Shown: positions 8,749-17,058 of the stretch, piece by piece
Numbering within the stretch: the stretch's first letter is position 1
Layout: the number at the start of each line of letters is the position of its first letter
Assembly (NCBI RefSeq): GCF_001399685.1
Contig: NZ_JTHN01000041.1
Coordinates: forward strand, 49,275-113,274
Length of the DNA: 64,000 nucleotides
Reading direction: 5' to 3'
DNA from: Paenibacillus sp. A3
GTDB lineage: Bacteria; Bacillota; Bacilli; Paenibacillales; NBRC-103111
The notes under the pieces: generated by a model
The model's database searches: none
The model's input: the letters and a program-made list of their open reading frames with translations, nothing else
What the model was told of the DNA's origin: nothing
Program-made: the position numbers and the translations under genes

Positions 8749-11199
8749 CTAAATAAACAAATTCAAGCCCGAATCCTCGGCATCGCCCAAATAGGCCGCC
8801 ACGCCGGCATAATCGATACCGTCGATTAATTCTTCCTTGCGGATGCCCATAATATCCATACTCATCGTACATGCGACCAGCTTGACGCCGGACCGGATCG
8901 CATTGCCCATCAAAGCTTCCAGCGAATCGACATTTTTGCGCTGCATGACGCGGCGAATCATCTTGGCGCCAAGACCTCCCATGTTCATTTTGGACAAAGG
9001 AAGGGCGGCCGCGCCTTTGGGCATCATCATCCCGAACATCGCCTCCCAGCCGTCCTTCTTGACGGCCGGGGCTTCGGCCTTGCGCAGCACGTTCAAGCCC
9101 CAGAAGGTGAAAAACATCGTGACCGGCTTCCCCATCGCCGCTGCCCCCGAAGCAATGATGAAGGCAGCGATCGTTTTGTCCAGGTCGCCGCTGAACACGA
9201 CCATGGTCGCCCCGTTTTTGGACGAAGCCGGGGCGGATTGCTGAGGTCCGGCATCGGCCCCTTTCACGAGCACCGCCCGCACGCCTTCGGGTGAAGACTC
9301 GACCGTCTCCAGCGGATTGCCTGTTTTTTCGCACCATTTGGCAACATCCGCGGCGAATCCGAAATCGGTGGCCTTCACTTCGAGCCGTTCTCCCGGGGCC
9401 ATTTGCCGGACCGCTTCGTATACTTTCATAATAGGGCCTGGACACTGCAACCCGCAAGCGTCGACCTGAACTTGAACAGGAGAATCCGGGGCCGGAGAAT
9501 CGGTCGACACCGCCGAAGGAGCGCTGCCCGTCTCGGGAACCGGAAGCGGCGGCTCGTCAGCCATCGCGGCGTACGTCCTGTACCCCCCGTCCAAATTGCG
9601 CACCCGGTACCCGTGCTGCTGAAGAAGCCGGGCCGCGACATAGCCCCGCAAGCCAACCTGGCACGAGACGACAACCGGATGCTGGAGCGGCAGCTCGTGC
9701 AGCCGGTTGCGCAGATCGTTCAGCGGAATGCAGACCGAGCCCGGAATGTAGCCCGTCATCCGTTCGGCTTCATCCCGGACGTCAACGAGCAGTCCGCCGC
9801 CCTCGACATACGCATCCACCTCGTGCCATTGCATCGTCTCGACCAAGCCTTCCATCATGTTGGACGCGACGTATCCGGCCATATTCACCGGGTCCTTGGC
9901 CGACGAATACGGAGGCGCGTACGCCAGCTCCAGATCGGCCAGCTCCGCTGCCGTCAACCCTCCGCGCATCGCCGCGGAAATCACGTCGATCCGCTTATCC
10001 ACCCCATCCTGCCCGACGGCTTGCGCGCCATAAATCGCGCCGCTTGCTTTATCGAACAGCAGCTTAAGCGACAGCGGCGCAGCTCCGGGATAATACCCGG
10101 CGTGGGAGGCCGGATGGATATGGATGGCCTCGTACGCAACCCCCAGCTTGTTCAGCGTCTTCTCATTCACCCCGGTGACGGCCGCGGTCATGTCGAACGC
10201 TTGGACAATCGCCGTTCCGTAAGCCCCGGAATAGGAGGCTTTCCGTCCGTGAATCGCGTCCGCGACCAGCCGCCCTTGGCGGTTGGCCCCCCAAGCGAGC
10301 GGCACCACCGTTTCGAAGCCGAGCGTCCGGTCTTTGACTTCGATCGCATCGCCGACCGCGTAGATGGACGGATCGCTCGTTTGCAGCCGCTCGTTTACAC
10401 GGATCGCTCCTCTCACGCCAAGCTCAAGCCCCGCCTCGCGGGCCAATCCGCTCTCCGGCGTCACGCCGATGGCCAGCAGCAGCATGTCCGTCCGGAGAAC
10501 TTGCCCCGAGGACAGGCGCAGCGTTTTCCCGCGATCTTCGATAGCGACGACGGACGCACCGAGCACAAGATCAACTCCTTGGAGATGCATGTGCCGTTCC
10601 ACCGGCTTCGCCATCTCGGGATCAAGCGGCCCCAGCACCTGCCCGTTCCGCTCCACCAGCGTCACTTCAAGACCCCGATGGCGCAGGTTCTCGGCCATTT
10701 CGACGCCGATAAACCCTCCGCCGATAATGGCGGCATGACGCGGCTTATGCTCGTCAATCCATGCGTGAATCCGGTCCGTATCGGGAATATTGCGCAGCGT
10801 GAACACAGCTTCCGCCTCGGTTAAACCGGGAATTTCCGGCACGATGGGCTTCGCCCCCGGCGATAGCACGAGAACATCGTACGGATAGTCCCCTTCTTCT
10901 CCGGTATCCAATTGCTTGACCCGTACTTTTTTGCCCGCCCGGTCGATCGCCGTCACTTCCGTGCGCACTTTAACGTCGATGCCGAACCGGTCCTTCATCC
11001 CCTGCGGCGATTGAAGCAGCAGTTTGTCGCGGGATGCAATCGTCCCTCCGATATAATAAGGCAGCCCGCAATTGGCAAACGAAATATGCTCCCCGCGTTC
11101 GAACATCGTGATCGAATCGTGCTCGTTCAAACGTCTTAACCGGGCAGCCGCCGTAGCGCCGCCCGCCACTCCGCCAACAATGACAATATTTCTAGACAC
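8749..11199 (-). CDS. CoA-disulfide reductase fused to rhodanese, TusA and DsrE-like domains
   Basis: The 816-residue protein has four modules. An FAD/NAD(P)H disulfide reductase (about 1-450) starts with IVIVGGVAGGATAAARL and has the CoADR active cysteine in SFANCGLPYY (C44). A rhodanese (about 455-545) has its cysteine in VVSCQVGLRGYVAARLL. A TusA/SirA domain (about 580-650) has DACGLQCPGPIMKVYEAV. The C-terminal DsrE/F-like domain (about 665-816) has VVFSGDLDKTIAAFIIASGAAAM and ACTMSMDIMG. Such enzymes reduce CoA-persulfides or polysulfide and pass sulfane sulfur along successive cysteines in the cytoplasm. All key cysteines are present. It is the first gene of a unit with cstR and is preceded by two CstR operators. 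Confidence 0.92.
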   Translation of the reverse strand: MSRNIVIVGGVAGGATAAARLRRLNEHDSITMFERGEHISFANCGLPYYIGGTIASRDKLLLQSPQGMKDRFGIDVKVRTEVTAIDRAGKKVRVKQLDTGEEGDYPYDVLVLSPGAKPIVPEIPGLTEAEAVFTLRNIPDTDRIHAWIDEHKPRHAAIIGGGFIGVEMAENLRHRGLEVTLVERNGQVLGPLDPEMAKPVERHMHLQGVDLVLGASVVAIEDRGKTLRLSSGQVLRTDMLLLAIGVTPESGLAREAGLELGVRGAIRVNERLQTSDPSIYAVGDAIEVKDRTLGFETVVPLAWGANRQGRLVADAIHGRKASYSGAYGTAIVQAFDMTAAVTGVNEKTLNKLGVAYEAIHIHPASHAGYYPGAAPLSLKLLFDKASGAIYGAQAVGQDGVDKRIDVISAAMRGGLTAAELADLELAYAPPYSSAKDPVNMAGYVASNMMEGLVETMQWHEVDAYVEGGGLLVDVRDEAERMTGYIPGSVCIPLNDLRNRLHELPLQHPVVVSCQVGLRGYVAARLLQQHGYRVRNLDGGYRTYAAMADEPPLPVPETGSAPSAVSTDSPAPDSPVQVQVDACGLQCPGPIMKVYEAVRQMAPGERLEVKATDFGFAADVAKWCEKTGNPLETVESSPEGVRAVLVKGADAGPQQSAPASSKNGATMVVFSGDLDKTIAAFIIASGAAAMGKPVTMFFTFWGLNVLRKAEAPAVKKDGWEAMFGMMMPKGAAALPLSKMNMGGLGAKMIRRVMQRKNVDSLEALMGNAIRSGVKLVACTMSMDIMGIRKEELIDGIDYAGVAAYLGDAEDSGLNLFI

Positions 11200-11228
11200 G
11201 GTAATCAGTCCTTTTCTTTAAATAATAA

Positions 11229-11274
11229 ATACCCTATGGGGTATATAATATACCCAGCGGGGTATTACAGTCAA
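11229..11274 (-). promoter_or_regulatory. CstR-controlled promoter with two perfect operators
   Basis: Two ATACCC-N4-GGGTAT palindromes lie at 11229-11244 and 11250-11265, 21 bp apart centre to centre and thus on the same DNA face. On the minus strand a -35 TTGACT (11269-11274), a 16-bp spacer and a -10 TATATT (11247-11252) drive the sulfurtransferase gene. Operator 2 fills the spacer and overlaps the -10; operator 1 follows directly. Repressor binding would block RNA polymerase. Confidence 0.85.
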
Positions 11275-11284
11275 CCGGACAACG

Positions 11285-11313
11285 AGAAAAAGAGCCGTGC
11301 GCCGGCACGACTC
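11285..11313 (-). terminator. Intrinsic terminator after actP
   Basis: On the minus strand GAGTCGTGC-N4-GCACGGCTC is followed by TTTTTCT. It closes the DUF485-actP transcript before the persulfide promoter. Confidence 0.8.
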
Positions 11314-11337
11314 CCGAACAACTTTATTCGATTCAAC

Positions 11338-12873
11338 TCACACAACTTCTTGCATGCCCGTATTCGCTTTCACCAGAATCTCATCGTACTTCTCGTCGTT
11401 GCGCTTGGAGGACAGCAAGGTTCCGGCAATGGCGCCCACGAATCCGATCGGGATCGAGATGATGCCCGGATTCGTGAGCGATATGAGCGGCTCTCCGACG
11501 AGAATGGCCTTCCCTGCGACCGGGTCCCATACGTTGGGACTGACCATCACCAGGATCAAAGAGCTGATCAAGCCTACAAGCATTCCCGTCACGGCGCCTG
11601 CGGTATTGAATCTGCGCCAGAACACGGTGAACACGAGGACCGGAAGGTTGGCGCTTGCGGCGACGGCGAAAGCCAGCGAGACCAGAAAAGCGACGTTCAG
11701 CTTCTGGGCAAACAGCGCCAAGATAATCGAAATGATCGCAACTCCGACAGAGGCCAACTTGGCGGATCTTACCTGCTCCTTCTCCGTCGCCTTCCCTTTA
11801 CGCAAAATATGGCTGTAGAAGTCGTGCGCGAAAGCGGAGGCAGCCGAGAGCACAAGTCCGGCAACGACTGCCAGAATCGTGGCGAACGCTACAGCCGAGA
11901 CGAAAGCGAACAGGAAGTCTCCACCAAGCGCCTTGGCCAGCAGCGGGGCCGCCATGTTGCCGGCCGCGTTCGCCTGCACAATGACATCCTTCCCGACAAA
12001 TGCAGCCGCGCCGAAACCGAGAAAAATTGTCATGACATAGAACAGCCCGATAACCCAAGTAGCGACAACCACGGACTTCCTTGCGGTCGGGGCGTCTTTT
12101 ACCGTAAAAAAGCGGATCAAAATATGCGGTAGGCCCGCAGTACCGAGCACAAGCGCCAGATTGAGCGAGATCGTATCCAGCCCGTTCGTAAACTTGTTGC
12201 CCGGATTCAAGAAGGCTTCTTTCAGCGGCGTAGCCTTCGCCATCTCGTCGAACATATGAAGGAGATTGAAGTCGAATTTGGCGAACACAATCAGCGAAAT
12301 GATGAACGTACCCGCCATTAACAGCACGCACTTGATGATCTGCACCCAGCTCGTGGCCGTCATGCCGCCGAAGACGACATAGACGGTCATCAACGCTCCG
12401 ACGATCAGGACCGAGGTCGAATACTCCAGACCAAGCAGCAGCTTGATCAAGGCTCCTGCGCCCACCAATTGGGCGATCATATAGAAGATCGAGATCGTGA
12501 TCGAGTTCAGCGCCGCCACGCCTCGTACTTTCTTGTTGTCGAAACGGGCCGCGATCATATCCGCCATCGTATACTTGCCCAGATTGCGCAGCGGCTCCGC
12601 CACCAGATATAACACGACAAGGTACGCGACAAGAAAGCCGATGCTGTAAAAGAAGCCGTCAAAGCCGAACAGCGCCACCATCCCGGCGATCCCGAGGAAG
12701 GAAGCCGCAGACATATAGTCGCCCGCTATGGCCAGACCGTTCTGCCAGCCGGTCAACCCGCCTCCGGCGGTGTAAAACTCACTGGCGGTCTTCGTTTTTT
12801 TGGCCGCATAATACGTAATGACCAGCGTTCCCGCCACGATGATCAGAAACAAGAGAAAGGCCGTATTCATCAT
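11338..12873 (-). CDS. actP: Cation/acetate symporter (sodium:solute symporter family)
   Basis: The protein has 511 residues and about 13 membrane segments. SEFYTAGGGLTGWQNGLAIAGDYMSAASFLG and FVSAVAFATILAVVAGLVLSAASAFAHD are hallmarks of the ActP/YwcA branch of the SSF family, which imports short carboxylates (acetate, in some cases pyruvate or glycolate) with Na+ or H+. A DUF485 membrane protein gene lies 3 bp upstream, the usual partner of ActP. A LytS/LytT pair follows upstream on the same strand, and LytST relatives sense pyruvate or acetate, so sensing and uptake may be linked. The exact substrate cannot be told from sequence. Confidence 0.88.
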   Translation of the reverse strand: MMNTAFLLFLIIVAGTLVITYYAAKKTKTASEFYTAGGGLTGWQNGLAIAGDYMSAASFLGIAGMVALFGFDGFFYSIGFLVAYLVVLYLVAEPLRNLGKYTMADMIAARFDNKKVRGVAALNSITISIFYMIAQLVGAGALIKLLLGLEYSTSVLIVGALMTVYVVFGGMTATSWVQIIKCVLLMAGTFIISLIVFAKFDFNLLHMFDEMAKATPLKEAFLNPGNKFTNGLDTISLNLALVLGTAGLPHILIRFFTVKDAPTARKSVVVATWVIGLFYVMTIFLGFGAAAFVGKDVIVQANAAGNMAAPLLAKALGGDFLFAFVSAVAFATILAVVAGLVLSAASAFAHDFYSHILRKGKATEKEQVRSAKLASVGVAIISIILALFAQKLNVAFLVSLAFAVAASANLPVLVFTVFWRRFNTAGAVTGMLVGLISSLILVMVSPNVWDPVAGKAILVGEPLISLTNPGIISIPIGFVGAIAGTLLSSKRNDEKYDEILVKANTGMQEVV

Positions 12874-12876
12874 CGG

Positions 12877-13206
12877 CTACCCCACCTTCCGCAGGCTCGT
12901 TTTGGATTCGTCTTTGATTTGTCTGGCCAAGGCGTCGAACTCCACCGCCTTGCGGGTATACAGCGAACACAGCACCCAGGTCATAATAAATTGCGCGAAA
13001 GCGAAAATCCATGCCCACGTGACCGAACCGACCGCTTTGGTGTTCAGCACTTGAGAATACGAGGTCAGGACCGGAAGAACGAAGTAGAACACGAGGAAAA
13101 AGATCGACATCGGCAGGATAAAACGTTTCTTTTGGACCATCAGCCTGCGAAACGTATCGGAGCGTACGATTTCGCTGTAAGCATTCCTTCGGGATTGTTC
13201 TTTCAT
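12877..13206 (-). CDS. DUF485 small membrane protein, ActP partner (YjcH-like)
   Basis: The protein has 109 residues and two membrane segments (about 35-55 and 70-90). The N-terminal RNAYSEIVRSDTFRRLMVQKKRFILP and the following FFLVFYFVLPVL match DUF485 (YjcH). The gene almost always sits directly before an acetate symporter, as here (3-bp gap), and is thought to assist it. GGAGGG about 8 nt before ATG 13206 decides the start; an upstream TTG at 13224 overlaps that site and is rejected. Confidence 0.85.
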   Translation of the reverse strand: MKEQSRRNAYSEIVRSDTFRRLMVQKKRFILPMSIFFLVFYFVLPVLTSYSQVLNTKAVGSVTWAWIFAFAQFIMTWVLCSLYTRKAVEFDALARQIKDESKTSLRKVG

Positions 13207-13328
13207 GGGCTTTCCCTCCTGCAAAGATTGATCGTCGCTCTTGGTCTAACGTCTGCCGGAAGTACCGGCCGCTGCGCTATCGGAACCGAGACGCTTTATT
13301 CATCGGTCCCAGGTCCCAGTAATTTACT

Positions 13329-13342
13329 TGTAAGCGCTTTAT
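13329..13342 (-). promoter_or_regulatory. Candidate CcpA site (cre) upstream of DUF485-actP
   Basis: TGTAAGCGCTTTAT (minus strand ATAAAGCGCTTACA) matches the cre consensus TGNAANCGNTNNCA at 12 of 14 positions on the minus strand, with a good GCGCTTACA half. Acetate-use genes in Bacillus are under CcpA, so the placement about 120 bp before the start makes sense. The -10/-35 are not clear. Confidence 0.4.
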
Positions 13343-13414
13343 TATTGTAGCATAGGAAGGTGCTGATCACTTGAACTTCGGCGCGAAATGTCAAAAAACG
13401 TCCCTCAAACGGTT

Positions 13415-13437
13415 AAAAGCCGTCCTGAACGGCGGTC
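13415..13437 (-). terminator. Probable terminator after lytT
   Basis: On the minus strand GCCGT-TCAGG-ACGGC is followed by TTTTAACC. The short stem and modest T-tract make it a plausible end for lytS-lytT. Confidence 0.55.
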
Positions 13438-13449
13438 TTTCCCGTCCTG

Positions 13450-14232
13450 TTATTCTCCCTGCAGCCGCTTGATCAATTCCTTGGCCGCTACTCTGGACAA
13501 AGGTACTTTACTCCGCCCGGCATCCTTTAAGACGACGTTATAAGCGCCGTTAAACCACGGCTCGATTTCATCGATGCGGTCCACATTGACCAAATAGCTG
13601 CGGTGCGTCCGGAAAAAGGCATACCCCGTCAGCTTCTCCTCCAGCTCCTGAAGCGTTTGCCGGGTCGCATGCACCTGCCCGTCGGCCATATGAATTTGCG
13701 TCAGCTTCTCTTCCTTGACCGCGTAGCTGATCTTCGCCGGCTCGACCACCACCATACGGCTGCCGTCATCGATCAGCAGCTTCGGCTTGAATGCGCTCCT
13801 GGACCGGGCCGCTCCTTCCACAGCCGCCGAAGCCGCCACAGAAACGGGCGGTACCAGCGTCCCTTCGGAAGGATTCCGCATTTTGCGTATTCTTTGCATC
13901 GTTTGACGCAGGCGTTCCTCGTCGTAAGGCTTTAACAAATAATCGGCCGCTTCCAGACGGAACGCTTCCACGGCATACTGTTCGTAAGCCGTAGCAAAAA
14001 CAATATACGGCCGCGGCTCGACATCCATCAGCTTGTGTGCGGTCTGTACCCCGTCCAGGCCAGGCATATGAATGTCGAGAAAGACGACGTCCGGCTTGTG
14101 TACCGCTGCCAGTTCCAGCAATTGAACGCCGCTCGTAGCGAAAGGCAGCAGCTCGACATCCCGTTCCCGGGACAATAAATAAGTCAGCTCTTCCCGCGCC
14201 AGCCGCTCATCCTCTGCGATCATCACTTTCAT
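13450..14232 (-). CDS. lytT: LytTR-family response regulator
   Basis: The protein has 260 residues. The receiver domain (1-120) has the acidic pair in MKVMIAEDE, the phospho-acceptor Asp in DVVFLDIHMPGLDG, and Thr and Lys in FATAYEQYAVEAFRLEAADYLLKP. The C-terminal LytTR DNA-binding domain (about 155-258) has FFRTHRSYLVNVDRIDEIEPW. It overlaps the kinase gene by 26 bp, so the two are translated together. LytT homologues activate carboxylate or murein-hydrolase-regulator transport genes; the adjacent actP unit is the nearest candidate target, by inference. Confidence 0.92.
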   Translation of the reverse strand: MKVMIAEDERLAREELTYLLSRERDVELLPFATSGVQLLELAAVHKPDVVFLDIHMPGLDGVQTAHKLMDVEPRPYIVFATAYEQYAVEAFRLEAADYLLKPYDEERLRQTMQRIRKMRNPSEGTLVPPVSVAASAAVEGAARSRSAFKPKLLIDDGSRMVVVEPAKISYAVKEEKLTQIHMADGQVHATRQTLQELEEKLTGYAFFRTHRSYLVNVDRIDEIEPWFNGAYNVVLKDAGRSKVPLSRVAAKELIKRLQGE

Positions 14233-15997
14233 CTATCGTTTCACGCCTTTCCTCCGCTTGATAAGGTATCGTACATTCGATGCGCGCCCCTCCCTCGGGC
14301 GGGTTGGAAAATTTCAGCCTCGCCTCCGGACCGAACAAATGGATCAGCCGCCGGTTCACGTTATAGACTCCAATGCCCGTGCTTCCGCTCCCGCCGCCCG
14401 TGACCGGAGAAGCCCCCAGTTTCTCCAATACCTCCGCCGGAAAACCGTTGCCGTTGTCTTTGATCACTATGTGAACCCCGTCCGCTACGCGGCGGAGCTC
14501 GACATGAATGTCGCCCCTGTCCGTCCGCCCTTTAAAGCCGTGATGAATGCTGTTTTCCACCAGCGGCTGAAGCGTGGAAGGCGGGATGGACACGGATTCC
14601 ACGCCGGGATCGCACTGACAATCGACGGAAAGCTGGTCCTCGAACCGGATATTCACGATGCCGAGGTACGTATGGAGATGCTCCAATTCCTTATACAGCG
14701 GGACAAGCGGCGCTTGGGTCATCGTCAGGTTCATGCGCATGTAATGCCCGAGCTGCACGGTAACCCGTCTGGCCGCTTCAGGCTTGATCCGAATCAGCGT
14801 GACGATCGCATTGAGCGTATTGAACAAAAAGTGCGGGTTAATTTGCGCCTGAAGCGCTTTCAACTCTGCATCCTTCATCAAGCTTCTCAGCTGCTCCGCC
14901 ATCGCGATATCGAGCTGAATCGAGATCAGCTTGCTCAGCCCTTGGGCAAAAGCCTCTTCCACCGGACGGATCTGCCTGACGCTGGGATAATACAATTTGA
15001 TTAATCCCGCGACTTGTCCCCCGCTTCGGATCGGTACAATAATCGCCGCGCCGATCGCCGGATGGTGCGGCTGAATCTGTTCCTTCGTTCGGGCAATCTG
15101 AATCTCCCCGGTTTGGACCGCCTTCCTCGACAATTCTGAAGCGATCGGCGTTCCTTGGATGCCCGGCATCATTCCTGTGCCTGCATGCGCCAAGATTTGC
15201 TTCGTATCCGTAATGGCGACCGCACTGGCGCGAAGCTCGCGGCGCAGTACATTGGCCGCCGCTTCGGCGGTCTCGAAGGTCAGCCCCTGCTTAAGAAAAG
15301 GAAGCGCCATCTCCGCGATATGCAGCGCCCGCTGCGTCTCGGAGGCGGCGGCCCTCTCCTCCTCCTTCATGGCTGCTTGAATCATCGCGACCAGAATGCC
15401 GACCCCTACGCTGTTGGCCGCCACCATCGGGATCCCGATGAGGTCCACCGTGTGGATTGCGGCAGGCGAAGACTCGTTCACGATCAGCACGACGCCCATT
15501 TGCAAGATGGGAGCGAACACGCTAATAAACAGCGCCTTCACCGGCGCGATGACTCTTTCTTCGGCAAAGAAGCGGGCGACCAGTCCGGCCAAGAGACCCA
15601 GGATTGGCGTAGACACTGCATCGGCGACGCCGGTAATTCCGCCCAGGCTGTACGCGTGAATGCCGGAGATGAGACCGGCCCCCGTGCCTACGGCGACCCC
15701 GCCGAGCAGACCGGCCACCATCACCCCGATCAGCGCCGAATCCGCCATCGCCTCCTCCGGCTGAAGAGAAGCTACGAGAAAAGAAGAGTCCACCTTCTCC
15801 CCGGTAATCGTCACCCCGGCGTACGTGCCTCCGATGCTGACCAGACCGAAAACCAGCGAAAACGTCAATCCGGTTCTCCAATCCGGCCTCCGGTCAAGCA
15901 GATAACGGAACTGAGGGATTCGGGTAAGGATGAACGTAATCAACAATAGCAGGCCCATCCGCTCCATGAGCAGCAAGGTTAAGTGCTGCATCCGCAT
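14207..15997 (-). CDS. lytS: LytS-type sensor histidine kinase
   Basis: The protein has 596 residues. The N-terminal 200 residues form a 5TM-LYT receptor (six hydrophobic runs, with RPDWRTGLTFSLVFGLVSI and GLLGGVAVGTGAGLISGIHAY). A GAF-like domain (about 220-360) is next, then His_kinase (QINPHFLFNTLNAI, phospho-His about 384) and a HATPase (DNGNGFP, GSGSTGIGVYNVNRRL). This is the LytS/BtsS layout, whose members respond to extracellular pyruvate or to membrane potential. AAGGAACGGGGG precedes the ATG. It lies next to an acetate-symporter operon on the same strand. Repeat copy 2 lies upstream of it, belonging to the previous gene. Confidence 0.9.
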   Translation of the reverse strand: MRMQHLTLLLMERMGLLLLITFILTRIPQFRYLLDRRPDWRTGLTFSLVFGLVSIGGTYAGVTITGEKVDSSFLVASLQPEEAMADSALIGVMVAGLLGGVAVGTGAGLISGIHAYSLGGITGVADAVSTPILGLLAGLVARFFAEERVIAPVKALFISVFAPILQMGVVLIVNESSPAAIHTVDLIGIPMVAANSVGVGILVAMIQAAMKEEERAAASETQRALHIAEMALPFLKQGLTFETAEAAANVLRRELRASAVAITDTKQILAHAGTGMMPGIQGTPIASELSRKAVQTGEIQIARTKEQIQPHHPAIGAAIIVPIRSGGQVAGLIKLYYPSVRQIRPVEEAFAQGLSKLISIQLDIAMAEQLRSLMKDAELKALQAQINPHFLFNTLNAIVTLIRIKPEAARRVTVQLGHYMRMNLTMTQAPLVPLYKELEHLHTYLGIVNIRFEDQLSVDCQCDPGVESVSIPPSTLQPLVENSIHHGFKGRTDRGDIHVELRRVADGVHIVIKDNGNGFPAEVLEKLGASPVTGGGSGSTGIGVYNVNRRLIHLFGPEARLKFSNPPEGGARIECTIPYQAEERRETIDESDDRRG

Positions 15998-16090
15998 CCC
16001 CCGTTCCTTGGCTAGTTATCCCCATTATACCCGGAATTGAGCGCGGAAGAGTAAACTTTTTGGATGGACTTTGATCGTGCTTACGGAAAT

Positions 16091-16112
16091 AAAAAAAGCA
16101 CCGTAAAGGTGC
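16091..16112 (-). terminator. Intrinsic terminator downstream of repeat copy 2
   Basis: Minus-strand GCACC-TTTAC-GGTGC is followed by seven T residues. It would end the universal stress protein transcript after passing through the repeat. Confidence 0.8.
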
Positions 16113-16114
16113 GG

Positions 16115-16390
16115 AGATTGTTGAGAAAGTGGACTTTTACGAAAATAGAGATGCAAACGGAGGTGGGGTATCCACTGGAGAAGCGATAGCGGCCGCCTTT
16201 GTCTTCGGGAAATGTCCGCTACTAAGCGGCTTCCAATCAAATTTCCCGAGGACCCGGGGTCCCCGTAAAGTATTCGGACTAAGCTTCCCTGATTCAACTT
16301 CACTTTGCGGGGTGGAGCAGCGGTCGGAAGTGGATACCCCACCCACTCGTACACCTCTACTACTTCAATTGGCACTTTCGCGACAAGCAC
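16115..16390 (-). repeat. Palindromic gene-end repeat, copy 2 (extended form)
   Basis: This copy is oriented like the universal stress protein gene (minus strand). Outer ends are TGTTGAGAAAGTGG at 16119-16132 and GCACTTTCGCGACAAGC at 16372-16388. GGTGGGGTATCCACT (16162-16176) pairs with AGTGGATACCCCACC (16329-16343). Compared with the other copies its middle carries roughly 75 extra bases (about 16250-16315) that include GGACCCGGGGTCC. Flanking stem-loops GCACC..GGTGC lie on both sides (16098-16112 and 16391-16406). Confidence 0.85.
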
Positions 16391-16417
16391 AGCACCTTGC
16401 AGGTGCGTTGAACCGAG

Positions 16418-16846
16418 TTACTTGACAATCAGCACCGGAACCTTGGAGTGCTGAACCACATGATGGCTGACGCTGCCAAGAACAAACTCGCGCAGGCCGC
16501 CCAGTCCTCTGCTTCCCATAATGATCAGGTCGCATCCGCTTTCTTCGGCGTATTCCAGAACCGCAAGAGCCGGCTGCCCCTGCTTCAGGATCACCTTGAC
16601 GTCTGGCAGCTGCGAGGTTAAGCGTTTGGCTTCATCGATAATCGCTTGGGCGGCGAGCAAGTAATCTTTATCCTCGTTGAACGGTGCTGCATACAGCGGC
16701 CCTCCGAACACGGGAACGGGAATATGGCAGACATGAATCACTTCCAGCCTCGCGGCATGATCTTGAGCAAATTTCATTGCTTTTTCCAGCGCTTTTACCG
16801 ATAATGCCGAGCCGTCGAATGCGGCCAATATGTTTTGATACGGCAT
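16418..16846 (-). CDS. Universal stress protein (UspA family)
   Basis: The protein has 142 residues. MPYQNILAAFDGSALSVKALEKAM opens a Usp fold and the C-terminal GSRGLGGLREFVLGSVSHHVV fits the ATP-binding G-x2-G-x9-G(S) motif, so it is probably the ATP-binding type. AAAGGGATG about 6 nt before ATG 16846 favours this start over the GTG at 16864. The gene stands alone, with terminator stems and repeat copy 2 behind it. Such proteins help survive stasis or oxidative and acid stress; the precise role here is unknown. Confidence 0.9.
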   Translation of the reverse strand: MPYQNILAAFDGSALSVKALEKAMKFAQDHAARLEVIHVCHIPVPVFGGPLYAAPFNEDKDYLLAAQAIIDEAKRLTSQLPDVKVILKQGQPALAVLEYAEESGCDLIIMGSRGLGGLREFVLGSVSHHVVQHSKVPVLIVK

Positions 16847-17009
16847 GAACAACATCCCTTTCACTCAGATCTACTTTAATTTATGTTACCGTTCTTCCTC
16901 CCCGATAGGAATGACATGGATCACAGTATTGCGGCGATTCGGGGAAATACAAATGTAAACACTACGATCTCATGAAAATGGAAATAAGGTGCGCCAAATG
17001 TGACCATAC

Positions 17010-17038
17010 AAAAACCGGCGTCCGATACGAACGCCGGT
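17010..17038 (-). terminator. Intrinsic terminator after murF-like gene
   Basis: Minus-strand ACCGGCGT-N9-ACGCCGGT is followed by TTTTTG. Confidence 0.85.
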
Positions 17039-17058
17039 CATTTCACGATTCATGCATT

